In this document: piece after piece, positions 24,592 to 33,746 of the stretch | Layout: every line of letters starts with the position of its first letter | Numbering within the stretch: position 1 is the stretch's first letter | Assembly: GCA_020721905.1 (NCBI GenBank) | Contig: DYLU01000026.1 | Span: forward strand, 1 to 38,722 | Reading direction: 5' to 3' | DNA length: 38,722 nt | From: Leptospira biflexa | Lineage (GTDB): Bacteria > Spirochaetota > UBA4802 > UB4802 | Program-made: the position numbers and the translations under genes | The notes under the pieces: model-generated | Told to the model about the DNA's origin: nothing | Seen by the model: only the letters and a program-made list of their open reading frames with translations | Databases searched by the model: none

Positions 24592-27090
24592 CTATTTGAT
24601 GACAATATCATAGGGATACAACAACAAAACCTCTTCACGGGAAAGTGTTCCTTTAGCCAGTGCGTTGATGACATACTGTAATATACCCGACAGTGAGGCC
24701 TGAAAGCTTGTCCCTTTCAGTAACTTCCGTAAGTCCATATCTTTCTGAGGCAACTGCACTACCTGAAATTCCCCTTTGACATGTGCAAGAGTTGCTGCAT
24801 AGGATATTGCTGCTATTAGCCCGCCTTCTTTATCAGCAAGCCCGTTTCCCAGAGCCTGGGCACCGGTGAATACTTTCCCCTCAGCAACTGATGGAATGCT
24901 TTCTTTTGAGATATTCCTTCCCGTTTCAACCTTCTGAATAAACTCATTATAGGTAAAATCCACGCTTTTCTGGATAAGCTGCTTTTCTTTTTCCGTGAAA
25001 GACCTTGACTCGGAAAAAATATCTGCAAATTCACTCATCCTGATTGTTTCTTTATTAATGCCTAATTTACTGTACAATTCCTCTACATTAAATTTTCCAA
25101 ATATAACACCTATTGAACCGGTAATGGTTGCCTTGCTGGTAAAGATAGTATCATTTGTACAGGCTATATAATACCCACCTGACGCTGCAATATTGCCAAA
25201 CGATATAACTATCGGCTTTTTATAGCGCTTTTTCATTGCAACAAGCGTATGCCACATCAAATCAGAAGCAATTGCTGAACCACCCCCCGAATTAATACGG
25301 ATAACAACTGCTTTTACATCTTTATCTGCAAATACCTTTTCAAGATATTTTTGATAGTTACTATCGCCTATCATTGCCGGCGACAGAAAACCGTCCTCTT
25401 TAGCATCACCACGTATAATATTCCCCTCAACATAGATAACAGCAATCTTTGGTTTCCGGCCCCACTCATATACAAACATCTTTTCCTCAATATAACTATC
25501 GCATGGAACCAGGTATGATAAGCCATATCGCTCAACACCCAACCGTTGCAGCACCTGGTAAGGCCTTGCAATTTCATCAATAAAGCCCATAGATTGCGCC
25601 TGCTGTGGTGTTAGAATGCCACCTGCTATGCATTGCTCTACCTTCTGAACCGATATATTTCTGTCATGAGCAATATCCTGTATGTACTGCTGATTTAAAT
25701 CTTTCAGCAAGGAAATAATATTTTCTCTGGCAGCATCTGACATCTGCTGGCGTGTGAACGATTCGCCAAATGATTTATACTGACCTTTTTTAACCTCTTC
25801 AAACCTTATTCCAACTTTATCAAACAACCCCTTGAAAAAGTACACCTCAGCCTTAAGCCCTGTAATGCCAAAAGGCTGATTGGGAACATAATATATTTTA
25901 GATGCTGACGACGCAATATAGTATTCAACATTGCCCATTGATGCAAGGATACAGTATACCGGCTTGCCTCTTTGCCTGCATCGCCTGATTTCTTCTCTCA
26001 GTTCCTGTGCCTGTGCAAAATTTAAAGCAGGTGCATCTATTTGAATTAATATACCTGCAATACTTTCATCATACATTGCCTCACGCAGTGAACGCACAAG
26101 CTCAAAAAATGATACCCTTGATGGCTCAAATAAGCCTTTATCCTTAACCTCTTTAACCTGATCCCGCAGTACTATTGACAAATACCGCATCCTGGAACTG
26201 AACGCATTCCTGAAACGCTCTTCAGTTAATGTAATACCAAAGGTACAGGCTGTTGTCTTCTGCTTATCAAAATTCATATACCCAAAATCATAGAGTGATG
26301 TACCGCCAGTTCGTGATGATATGTCAAACGGGATGGCCAGGGCAAACGATATATTGCTATCCAGGTCATACTGCAAAGAGTACATGATATCATGCCACAC
26401 CATTCCTGAAAGGGTAAACATATGCAATACATCGTTCCATGGTTCACCCTCATACCGTTTGATGTCCCATGCAAATGAAAGAGAATTCCCAAATGGACGA
26501 ATTCCAATAGAATACCATTCACGCTGTTTTAATGTAATCCCACCTGATGATGGCTCATTGGCATGATCAACGACCATACCAAATGAAATAAACCGCCATG
26601 GCAATACCAGCAAACTATACCCCCATGATTTTACAGGGTCACTATTCACAGTATACCGGTTATAACGTATTCCAGCACCCAGCCAGTCAGTAAGCATAAT
26701 CCCTTTGGCAAAATACCATGAATGCCCTTCTGTTTTTATTACTTCTTTTTCAGCAAATAAGGCTTCAACAGTGCTATATGCGATAGTAAATCCATAAAAC
26801 GTTGTAGCGGCATAATGTGTCCCTATATCACCGGAATTAATGTGTGCATAACGATACTGCAATGAAAAGCCTTCATTAATATCAGCAAAAACTGGATTGA
26901 TATAACTATACGATGGGATACCTGGCATCGATACCGTAGCGCCTGGCATTAGTATATCAGATGCCTGTTGCTTTATATCAGGGAAGGCATTCCCGATAAC
27001 TATCGCATCAATCAAAATGCATGCCAATAACAGTAATGTCATCCTTGATATATTCCTGGCCAAATGTAACAATCCCTTCTGTAATTGCAT
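24592..27090 (-). CDS. sppA: Signal peptide peptidase SppA (67K type) with an extra beta-rich N-terminal domain
   Basis: The 832-aa product starts at the ATG at 27090, seven bases after GAGGAG; an in-frame TTG at 27105 lies on that site. A signal/anchor segment (MTLLLLACILIDAIVIGNAF) is followed by ~250 residues of alternating aromatic/polar strands (YSYINPVFADINEGFSLQYR, WSYGSLLV-like turns, LSFAWDIKRYEGEPW) that look like a beta-barrel. Two SppA (S49) domains follow, starting near residue 300. The catalytic Lys is in GQYKSFGE (~439) and the nucleophile Ser in NSGGGSAIASD (~605), with NIAASGGYYIA after it, so the Ser-Lys dyad is intact. SppA degrades leftover signal peptides and membrane proteins. 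It overlaps the upstream phosphatase gene by 83 nt. Confidence 0.93.
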   Translation of the reverse strand: MQLQKGLLHLARNISRMTLLLLACILIDAIVIGNAFPDIKQQASDILMPGATVSMPGIPSYSYINPVFADINEGFSLQYRYAHINSGDIGTHYAATTFYGFTIAYSTVEALFAEKEVIKTEGHSWYFAKGIMLTDWLGAGIRYNRYTVNSDPVKSWGYSLLVLPWRFISFGMVVDHANEPSSGGITLKQREWYSIGIRPFGNSLSFAWDIKRYEGEPWNDVLHMFTLSGMVWHDIMYSLQYDLDSNISFALAIPFDISSRTGGTSLYDFGYMNFDKQKTTACTFGITLTEERFRNAFSSRMRYLSIVLRDQVKEVKDKGLFEPSRVSFFELVRSLREAMYDESIAGILIQIDAPALNFAQAQELREEIRRCRQRGKPVYCILASMGNVEYYIASSASKIYYVPNQPFGITGLKAEVYFFKGLFDKVGIRFEEVKKGQYKSFGESFTRQQMSDAARENIISLLKDLNQQYIQDIAHDRNISVQKVEQCIAGGILTPQQAQSMGFIDEIARPYQVLQRLGVERYGLSYLVPCDSYIEEKMFVYEWGRKPKIAVIYVEGNIIRGDAKEDGFLSPAMIGDSNYQKYLEKVFADKDVKAVVIRINSGGGSAIASDLMWHTLVAMKKRYKKPIVISFGNIAASGGYYIACTNDTIFTSKATITGSIGVIFGKFNVEELYSKLGINKETIRMSEFADIFSESRSFTEKEKQLIQKSVDFTYNEFIQKVETGRNISKESIPSVAEGKVFTGAQALGNGLADKEGGLIAAISYAATLAHVKGEFQVVQLPQKDMDLRKLLKGTSFQASLSGILQYVINALAKGTLSREEVLLLYPYDIVIK
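25494..25502 (-). repeat. GCGATAGTT motif, site 9
   Basis: In sppA, read as Cys-Asp-Ser-Tyr. A related composite, GATAGTTACTATCGCC, lies at 25363-25378. Confidence 0.65.
26998..27006 (-). repeat. GCGATAGTT motif, site 10
   Basis: Near the 5' end of sppA, read as Ala-Ile-Val-Ile within the signal anchor, ending one base before the upstream gene's stop codon. Confidence 0.65.
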
Positions 27091-29323
27091 GGATTTTCTC
27101 CTCAATAGGTTTCGTTAATGACTGGGTAAGTATTGTATTCAATGAATCCTCGCCAAATGTTATATCACTATTGCCATTATACAGATCTGTCAATCCATCT
27201 GTATACAGTATCATCTCGTCACCTGTACTGAATGAATAGCGCGAGGGATAATACTGTGCCACAGGGTCAACACCAAGTATTTTGGATCTTCCTTCCAGAT
27301 GATATATTTTTTTATCCTTAGAAACCACCATCGGTGCTATGTGCCCTGCATTGATGTATTCCATTGATCGCGTCAGCTTATTATACAGGCCTATAAATAA
27401 CGTTATAAGTTCAAATCCCGTATAGCGGATAGTTAAAAAATGATTTAATTCGGCAACTACTTTATCAATACCTTTATTTTCTTTTAACATCCCGTTGATC
27501 ATGGCACTGGTGGCTGATAATATCATTGCAGCAGATAACCCATGGCCTGATATGTCAGCAATAACAACTGCCACTCTGTTTTTATCCACAGGGATGATAT
27601 CATAGTAGTCGCCCGTTACCTTTAAATACGGCCGTGAATAAATTGAAAACTGAATACCACAATCATGTGGCGGCTTCTTTGGGAAAAGGCGCAATTGTAT
27701 ATACGAAGCAAGGTCCAGCTCTTTTTCGTAATCCCGTGCATTAATATATTCTTGCAGTGCTTTGCTGTTGACCATAAGCTGATGCACCTGTAATGCAAGC
27801 ATAGACAAAAAGTTAAGTTCAATATTAGTAAAGTAATCACCTTTATTATGTAATAGCAACACACCCTGCAATGAATTATCAATAAATACAGGTATACATG
27901 CTTCAATATTATTTTTCCTGATATACTCTTCAACCACTTTATCATTTTCCTGATTAGAGAAGAAACTGGCTGAAGTAATGGTTTCACGTCTGTTTTTAAA
28001 AAAAGTAATAATTGCAGATTCTGAAGTTGCAGCAACAACCCGTTTGTCATCATAATTGAAATCATCAAGAACGATGTACGTAATTTTTTGAACTTTAACC
28101 AATGCTTTTAATTCCTGTTCAATGGAATCTAACTTTTCTTTAAGATTTTTGGGTGATGTGATTATCTCGGTTATTCTTTGCAAAGATAGTGAATATTCAT
28201 CGTTTTTTAAAAATATAATATCATCAAGCGCATGAACAATAAGTAACCGTATATATAAAAGAACACAAACAGCTACAAGAAAAATTGTGATAATAAGCCA
28301 GGGCCAGAGTATAATTGAATAAAAATTAAATAAATAGATCAATCCGGTTGCAACAGCTATTGCAATAACTATATCAACCAGCATAATAGTGATATTTTTG
28401 GGAATATTTGCTATTGAGCCCACACTATAATTTGCTAAAAGACCATTGCCTATGCTAACCGGCATGGCAACAATCAGTAGAAGTAGAAATAATGGATGAA
28501 CTGACATATCAACAAACATCCCGGCACACAATATCACTATTGGTAGTATACCTCCAGCAAAGATAGCACCGGCCACCACACTATTTCTTTTCATTAAGAA
28601 ACGGATTTTTGAATGATATGGGAACAGCAACAGAACCATTATAACAAAATTCAGTATAAGCATCATCACAATAGTAGACGTGTATACTATTTCAAAGGGG
28701 AAACTTTTAAAAAAAATAAATGCATTTAAAATTATTGACGGAATAATAACCAATACATAACAAATGTTTCTAAACACAATGAAATTATCACGCATTGTAA
28801 AAACAACATAAAAGAGCGACAGCGGAATAGCAGCGCTTATTAAAGGAAAAATGGACTGTACTGTATGAATAAAAAAAACATCTATGTATACAAGAATATT
28901 AATAGCCACAGAATATGTTACCACTGCAAACAGCTCAGCAGACATATCTCTGCGGGCATACAAAACTCCAAATCCCCACATAATCAGGAAAAGTGAGGAA
29001 CATGCCAGCATCAATACAAGCCATAACGGTGTATGTACAGTATTATGTGTAAAAATATGCGTATGAACTGTATTACCAATGAAGACTTTACAATCAACTT
29101 CATAATCTTTACCATAACTACCTTCCAGTGATTTTGTTTTGCAGGAAAGCAAATAGGCTTTAAATGCAGTATGTGGTGATATGTATAACGGATAGTAAAA
29201 GGTTTTGCCAATGAGCAGTCGATCAAATGGATAGTGTAGTGCATTTGTATAACCATTGTACACTGTAAATATAAACAATGCGCTATATATGGTACAACAT
29301 AGTATAATAATAATCCTTTTCAT
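27008..29323 (-). CDS. Membrane SpoIIE/RsbU-type PP2C phosphatase with GAF domain
   Basis: The 771-aa protein has one N-terminal membrane segment, an exported ~75-residue part (30-105), then about eight more spans (~100-370), a linker helix, a GAF-like domain (~395-525), and a C-terminal PP2C domain (~545-771). Phosphatase metal motifs are complete: GDYYD (~571-575), DISGHG (~590-595), NAGH (~658), TDGLTD (~708) and DDITVI (~761). This is the layout of sensors that dephosphorylate anti-sigma-factor antagonists in partner-switching. No antagonist or anti-sigma gene is adjacent. It lies 15 nt after a related gene whose PP2C domain appears dead, and overlaps sppA, hinting at envelope-stress signalling. 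Confidence 0.9.
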   Translation of the reverse strand: MKRIIIILCCTIYSALFIFTVYNGYTNALHYPFDRLLIGKTFYYPLYISPHTAFKAYLLSCKTKSLEGSYGKDYEVDCKVFIGNTVHTHIFTHNTVHTPLWLVLMLACSSLFLIMWGFGVLYARRDMSAELFAVVTYSVAINILVYIDVFFIHTVQSIFPLISAAIPLSLFYVVFTMRDNFIVFRNICYVLVIIPSIILNAFIFFKSFPFEIVYTSTIVMMLILNFVIMVLLLFPYHSKIRFLMKRNSVVAGAIFAGGILPIVILCAGMFVDMSVHPLFLLLLIVAMPVSIGNGLLANYSVGSIANIPKNITIMLVDIVIAIAVATGLIYLFNFYSIILWPWLIITIFLVAVCVLLYIRLLIVHALDDIIFLKNDEYSLSLQRITEIITSPKNLKEKLDSIEQELKALVKVQKITYIVLDDFNYDDKRVVAATSESAIITFFKNRRETITSASFFSNQENDKVVEEYIRKNNIEACIPVFIDNSLQGVLLLHNKGDYFTNIELNFLSMLALQVHQLMVNSKALQEYINARDYEKELDLASYIQLRLFPKKPPHDCGIQFSIYSRPYLKVTGDYYDIIPVDKNRVAVVIADISGHGLSAAMILSATSAMINGMLKENKGIDKVVAELNHFLTIRYTGFELITLFIGLYNKLTRSMEYINAGHIAPMVVSKDKKIYHLEGRSKILGVDPVAQYYPSRYSFSTGDEMILYTDGLTDLYNGNSDITFGEDSLNTILTQSLTKPIEEKIHAITEGIVTFGQEYIKDDITVIGMHFD

Positions 29324-29338
29324 AGCTATATTATTTTA

Positions 29339-30637
29339 TTAGTCTTTTATTGCCAGGATAAAATCATCTTTGTTCATATTTAAAATACGTGATAGATTTT
29401 TGCTGGTACAGGTAAAATCATTATCAGTAATATTTGCAACAATATCTTTGGTTGTAACAAACAGGTATTGCGGTTTTTTTATTTGCGTTATCCCTTTTGC
29501 ATACTGTATTGATGATAGTTTAAAGTTTTTTTGTACAAATATATTCATTTTAAATGTCCGGGATTTACTTATACAGTATTGCTTATTCGTTTTCTTTATA
29601 ATTACTAAGGGTAAATGTTCTTCAATAAGCTCTTTCTTTTGCAATACGTCATTTATCTTTTTCAGCATACGATCCGGTAAAAACCCTAATCGAGCATAAC
29701 TCTGTAATAACACGGTTATTGCAGGAATTAATAATGATAATAATGAAATATTTGCTTTTAAGTGACAAACCATAATATATGATGTTGCAGGATCAGCATT
29801 ATATATATGAAAATAGTACTTGGTATCACCCTCCTCTTTATTAATAACAAAATACTGAGAGGTCTGTATGATTCCTTCAGAAGGGGATAAAAATTGTTTC
29901 AGTACCTTATACCCTAATTCATATTCTTTTTCAATTTCTTTGCTTTTTAAAAGCTCATGCATAAAAAAACTATTTACCATCACGATGGCAATTTTTGAAG
30001 CAAGAGCCTTCAGCATCAAAATATCACGTTTTGATATCCTCATTTTTATGTCACCCAGTATTATAAGCCCTAAGAATATATTATGGTAATAAATTGGAAT
30101 AATTATCTCGGCACCCAGTTTTTCCATTTCAAAAATGATTGTACGCTGGAAATGTAAGGATGGATCCATTTTACTTTTGATTAAAATATCATCACTTGAT
30201 TGGATAATTTTTAAAATAATATTATTTTTATCAATATGGGCTTTTCGTATCACTTTCTGTTTTTGCTGTTTCTGATAATAAATTGTGTAATCATCGCTAG
30301 CATGAGAATAAAATATTAACAGCCCCATCTTAACGCCAATATACTGCAACACTTTATCAAAGATAACCTTGATGATGTCATCAAATGACTGCAACGATAA
30401 AAACATGTCAACTGTCTGAATATAGAGATCTTCATACTTCAAAGGGATTATCTTTTTATAAAACCGTTCAATATAATAGGTATAAAGAGGAAAGATGGTT
30501 ACAATGGCAAAAACTATAAATATAATAAGAAGATTGCCTTCAATCTGTACAGCATGAAGCATCCACCCAAAAAGCAGCAAAAGGGAAAGAAAAACAATAT
30601 TAATCCCCTGAATGATTAACTGGCGAAATACCCTCAT
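29339..30637 (-). CDS. Membrane GAF protein with degenerate PP2C-like C-terminal domain
   Basis: The 432-aa protein has two N-terminal membrane spans (~8-28, 34-55), a GAF-like domain (~70-215, LQSFDDIIKVIFDKVLQYIG ... LGAEIIIPIYYHNIFLGLII) and a C-terminal region. From EIEKEYELGYKVLKQFLSPS on, that region aligns by eye with the start of the PP2C domain in the next gene (DYEKELDLASYIQLRLFPKK). The metal motifs are lost: GDYYD becomes GDTKYYF, and the DISGHG position reads HLKANIS, with no TDG or DD motif near the end. It is therefore probably a catalytically dead pseudophosphatase that might regulate the active one. Starts at ATG 13 nt after tmk, with no clear Shine-Dalgarno. Confidence 0.8.
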   Translation of the reverse strand: MRVFRQLIIQGINIVFLSLLLLFGWMLHAVQIEGNLLIIFIVFAIVTIFPLYTYYIERFYKKIIPLKYEDLYIQTVDMFLSLQSFDDIIKVIFDKVLQYIGVKMGLLIFYSHASDDYTIYYQKQQKQKVIRKAHIDKNNIILKIIQSSDDILIKSKMDPSLHFQRTIIFEMEKLGAEIIIPIYYHNIFLGLIILGDIKMRISKRDILMLKALASKIAIVMVNSFFMHELLKSKEIEKEYELGYKVLKQFLSPSEGIIQTSQYFVINKEEGDTKYYFHIYNADPATSYIMVCHLKANISLLSLLIPAITVLLQSYARLGFLPDRMLKKINDVLQKKELIEEHLPLVIIKKTNKQYCISKSRTFKMNIFVQKNFKLSSIQYAKGITQIKKPQYLFVTTKDIVANITDNDFTCTSKNLSRILNMNKDDFILAIKD

Positions 30638-30650
30638 ATACTGTTACTAT

Positions 30651-31262
30651 CTATCCTGTTACAAAATGTTTTTTGAAATCCTTCAATACTTCCTTAAAGA
30701 TATCTTCCACTCCCGGATTACCCTGTATAACAGCAAAGGTAGAATCTGCTATGGACAAATAATTCCCTCTGATTGTTTCAAGAGCATGCAATGTTTCAAA
30801 TATTTCTTTATTATCACCTGAGCGCCTGTGTATTCGCTCTAAAGCATTAGCAGGTTCAATATCAATGAAATACACCCTTTCAGGTACAGGGAATCCTTTT
30901 TCAATATTCATCCTGAGGATGTCGGAAGGGGTGTTGCCATTGCCTGCCTGATAGGCAGCTGTTGAATAAAAATATCTATCAACTATCACCACATACCCTT
31001 TGTTGAGCAATGGCAGTATGTTATGTTCCACATCATAAGCTCTATCCTTGATAAAAAGTTCAAGAAGCTCATCCCTGGTTCCGGGGATTTCTCCTTTTAG
31101 CATTTTACGAAGCAATTTACCATGCTGACTGTCCGTTGGTTCCTGCAAAAGGACCGCTGGTGCTATCGCCCTGCAAAAAGTAAACAAAAGATTTGCCTGC
31201 GTGGATTTGCCTGCACCATCTATTCCTTCAAAGACAATAAAAAGCGGGGTTTTAATCTTCAT
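30651..31262 (-). CDS. tmk: Thymidylate kinase
   Basis: The 203-aa enzyme phosphorylates dTMP to dTDP. P-loop FEGIDGAGKSTQ (~residues 9-20), the DR(Y/F) motif VIVDRYFYSTAAYQ and the LID-like stretch IDIEPANALERIHRRSGD are all present, and length is normal. Arg residues in the lid rather than the P-loop suggest a type II-like enzyme. It begins 12 nt after pgi and is followed 13 nt later by the GAF protein gene, so it belongs to the long pgi operon. Confidence 0.96.
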   Translation of the reverse strand: MKIKTPLFIVFEGIDGAGKSTQANLLFTFCRAIAPAVLLQEPTDSQHGKLLRKMLKGEIPGTRDELLELFIKDRAYDVEHNILPLLNKGYVVIVDRYFYSTAAYQAGNGNTPSDILRMNIEKGFPVPERVYFIDIEPANALERIHRRSGDNKEIFETLHALETIRGNYLSIADSTFAVIQGNPGVEDIFKEVLKDFKKHFVTG

Positions 31263-31274
31263 GATTGTGATTTT

Positions 31275-32666
31275 TTATAGAATATATGAGTCTTTTTTTA
31301 CATACCCTTTCACGAACTTTTCTTTATAGTCCTCATACCCCGGTCTTTCCAGCAGCCCAAAAGTAAAACGTTTCCCCTGTTCCACCGCAGGCTGATCATA
31401 TGGATTTATGTTATACAGATAACCGGCATATGCAGTTTGCATTTCCAGAAACATGATTAACTGGCCAACAGCCTCTTCATCAAGTTCTGGAAGAATGATC
31501 GATGCATTAGGCCGGCCAGCTTCTTTCAATACCAGCTCAGTTGCCTGTTCTTCAAATTCATTCAGTTTCCGCAAACTTTTACCGCCAAGGTATTCAAGCT
31601 CCTGTTTACCTTTGTAAAACTGCGGCATTTGTATATCAGTTCCAAAGCCCTTCAGTTTAAGAAATGTTATAACCTTATCATGCGGCCCTTCTAAATAAAG
31701 CTGCAGCTGAGAATGCTGATCAATAGTTCCAAGAGCAGCCACAGGCGTCAGTCCCACCATTACCTCTTTCCCCTGTATATCAAAGCGCTTACCCAACGAC
31801 TCTGCCCATAACTGACGGTACCAGTCGGCAAACAGGTACAGCTTGCGTGTATATGGCATGAGCACATTAATACGTTTATTCTTTTTTATATCAAACAGGT
31901 AATGAAATGCTGCATTTAAAAGCGGTGCGTTTTCCCATACATTGTTGCCATAATAACGCTGTACAACACTTGAAGCACCTTTGAGCAATCCATACGTATT
32001 AATCCCCAGAAATTCAGCAATCACCAGCCCAACAGCTGACAGCACTGAAAATCTTCCACCAACATTTGCCGGAACAGGGAATGATACAAACCCTTCTTCC
32101 TTTGCTATCTGTCGCAATATACCTTTGTCCGGATCGGTTACTGTCACTATATGTTTTTTATAGTCTTTTGTGTGTTTTTTTATTGCATCCAGTAAAATTG
32201 CAAAGTTTGCATTGGTTTCAGTAGTGCCACCCGATTTTGATATGACTAAAAACAATGTTGATGGTATATGCATTATCTTCAGTAACGATTGCATCTCACC
32301 AGGATCAACATTATCAAAAAAATACGCCCTGCACCGCGTACCACGGTCTGTGTCAGGCAATTCATTAAGATAAATATCCGCCAGAGCATTTTTCAATGCC
32401 TGCGGCCCCAGCGCTGATCCACCAATACCAATCAAGGCAACTGTATCACACCAGGGCACAGTTGCTTTAAATGCACGTATATCCTCAACAATAGAACCAG
32501 CAAATGGCAATTCCAGAAAACCCAACAACCCTTTTGCTTTTTCATCATCCATTCGCTTAAGTGCAGCATCACATTGTGGTGCAAGCTCGTCTATATCCTT
32601 TTTTGCAATACCATGCTCTGAACCAATAAACTCATCCATAAAATAATTAAAATCAAACTGAATCAT
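31275..32666 (-). CDS. pgi: Glucose-6-phosphate isomerase
   Basis: The 463-aa enzyme interconverts glucose-6-phosphate and fructose-6-phosphate. Family motifs: VALIGIGGSALGPQALKNAL, the phosphate-binding SKSGGTTETN, VGGRFSVLSAVGL and the catalytic-region DQHSQLQLYLEGP. It is closer in size to the short bacterial (Bacillus/Thermotoga) form than to the ~550-aa enterobacterial form. Start: ATG with GGAG eight bases upstream and a strong promoter 30 bp away. It heads the run pgi-tmk-GAF-phosphatase-sppA-two envelope genes. Confidence 0.97.
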   Translation of the reverse strand: MIQFDFNYFMDEFIGSEHGIAKKDIDELAPQCDAALKRMDDEKAKGLLGFLELPFAGSIVEDIRAFKATVPWCDTVALIGIGGSALGPQALKNALADIYLNELPDTDRGTRCRAYFFDNVDPGEMQSLLKIMHIPSTLFLVISKSGGTTETNANFAILLDAIKKHTKDYKKHIVTVTDPDKGILRQIAKEEGFVSFPVPANVGGRFSVLSAVGLVIAEFLGINTYGLLKGASSVVQRYYGNNVWENAPLLNAAFHYLFDIKKNKRINVLMPYTRKLYLFADWYRQLWAESLGKRFDIQGKEVMVGLTPVAALGTIDQHSQLQLYLEGPHDKVITFLKLKGFGTDIQMPQFYKGKQELEYLGGKSLRKLNEFEEQATELVLKEAGRPNASIILPELDEEAVGQLIMFLEMQTAYAGYLYNINPYDQPAVEQGKRFTFGLLERPGYEDYKEKFVKGYVKKDSYIL

Positions 32667-32695
32667 GCCATCACTCCTGTATACGGTATAATTTT

Positions 32696-32723
32696 TTTAT
32701 ACTGCACAATCATCACATGTCAA
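32696..32723 (-). promoter_or_regulatory. Sigma70-type promoter of the pgi operon
   Basis: Minus strand: perfect TTGACA (32723-32718), 16-bp spacer, TATAAA (32701-32696). Predicted start near 32689 gives a leader of about 22 nt. A GCGATAGTT motif lies 11 bp upstream of the -35 box. Confidence 0.65.
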
Positions 32724-32734
32724 CCATATTATTG

Positions 32735-32743
32735 GCGATAGTT
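32735..32743 (+). repeat. GCGATAGTT motif, site 11 (intergenic)
   Basis: Between sua5 and pgi, just upstream of the pgi promoter. Confidence 0.65.
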
Positions 32744-32766
32744 ACTGATGAAAAAGAATTTTGTTT

Positions 32767-32794
32767 AAAAAAAAGGAATGGTGATGTAATCACC
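32767..32794 (-). terminator. Intrinsic terminator after sua5
   Basis: Minus strand: GGTGAT-TAC-ATCACC stem (32794-32780), then ATTCC and eight T (32774-32767). The sua5 TGA stop lies within the stem. It separates sua5 from the pgi operon. Confidence 0.6.
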
Positions 32795-33746
32795 TGTGAC
32801 GTGCCTGCGCTTTTTTTAATCTGTCCATGATGGCCTGCCCAAGGCCAACATCAGGTATTTCCTCCACATATATGACAGAAAGCTTCATTGCATCAAGTGC
32901 ATGCAGGCATGCAAAAAGATTTGCCGCAGCCTGACGCAAATCACCATTATCAGAAAGATACATGACATGGATATTTTTAAATGAGATATCGCTTTTTTTA
33001 TAAAGAATCATCCCACTGGAACTGTCGTCAGGAATGTTACTTACATCTTTGACCAGGACAATTTTTGTTGTGGGGGCATAATGATATGGCAACTGACCAG
33101 GGGCTTCAACCTGTGTATGTCGTATTAGCGATACTTCACCTGCAACAGCTTCAATATCTTCCACAGGTATCCCACCATGACGAAGCAATGTAACGCTATC
33201 TTTTTCTATTTTGATGATGGTGGATTCAACCCCAACAGGGCTCTGACCCCCATCCAGAATGATGTCAACCTTATTGCCCAGTTGCTTTTCAACATGATAG
33301 GCTGTTGTTGGGCTTAAATAGCCAAAGGGGTTTGCACTTGGTGCGGCTATTGGGACTCCTGCATGTTCAATCAGTTGTTGTGCAACATGGTGAGATGGCA
33401 TTCGAACAGCAACGGTATCAAGCCCAGCAGTAACAATATCCGGAATTACATTTTTTTTTGGCAGGACTATGGTTAATGGACCTGGCCAGAACGTCTTTAT
33501 ACACTGTAATGCCATATCTGGTAGATATGAAACAATGTATTTTACCATTTCTAATGAACTGACATGCACTATTAATGGATCAAAAAAGGGACGTTGTTTT
33601 ATTTCAAAAATCTTTGCCACCGCCATTGCATTCAGAGCATTTGCACCAAGCCCATATACGGTTTCAGTTGGAAACGCCACCACATTGCCCTGCTTAAGTG
33701 CCTGTGCTGCTTTCTGGATATTCGTTTGAGTTGCAGGATATATCAT
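32790..33746 (-). CDS. L-threonylcarbamoyladenylate synthase (Sua5/TsaC type, with Sua5 C-terminal domain)
   Basis: The 318-aa enzyme makes threonylcarbamoyl-AMP from Thr, bicarbonate and ATP for t6A37 tRNA modification. The YrdC domain (1-~205) shows GNVVAFPTETVYGLGANAL, KIFEIKQRPFFDPLIVHV, FWPGPLTIVLPK, VAVRMPSH and AAPSANPFGYLSPTTA. The Sua5 domain (~230-318) follows the linker APGQLPYHYAPTTKIVLV. The ATG directly follows the stop of the DUF4442 gene (TAA-ATG), so the two are coupled. Confidence 0.95.
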   Translation of the reverse strand: MIYPATQTNIQKAAQALKQGNVVAFPTETVYGLGANALNAMAVAKIFEIKQRPFFDPLIVHVSSLEMVKYIVSYLPDMALQCIKTFWPGPLTIVLPKKNVIPDIVTAGLDTVAVRMPSHHVAQQLIEHAGVPIAAPSANPFGYLSPTTAYHVEKQLGNKVDIILDGGQSPVGVESTIIKIEKDSVTLLRHGGIPVEDIEAVAGEVSLIRHTQVEAPGQLPYHYAPTTKIVLVKDVSNIPDDSSSGMILYKKSDISFKNIHVMYLSDNGDLRQAAANLFACLHALDAMKLSVIYVEEIPDVGLGQAIMDRLKKAQARHR

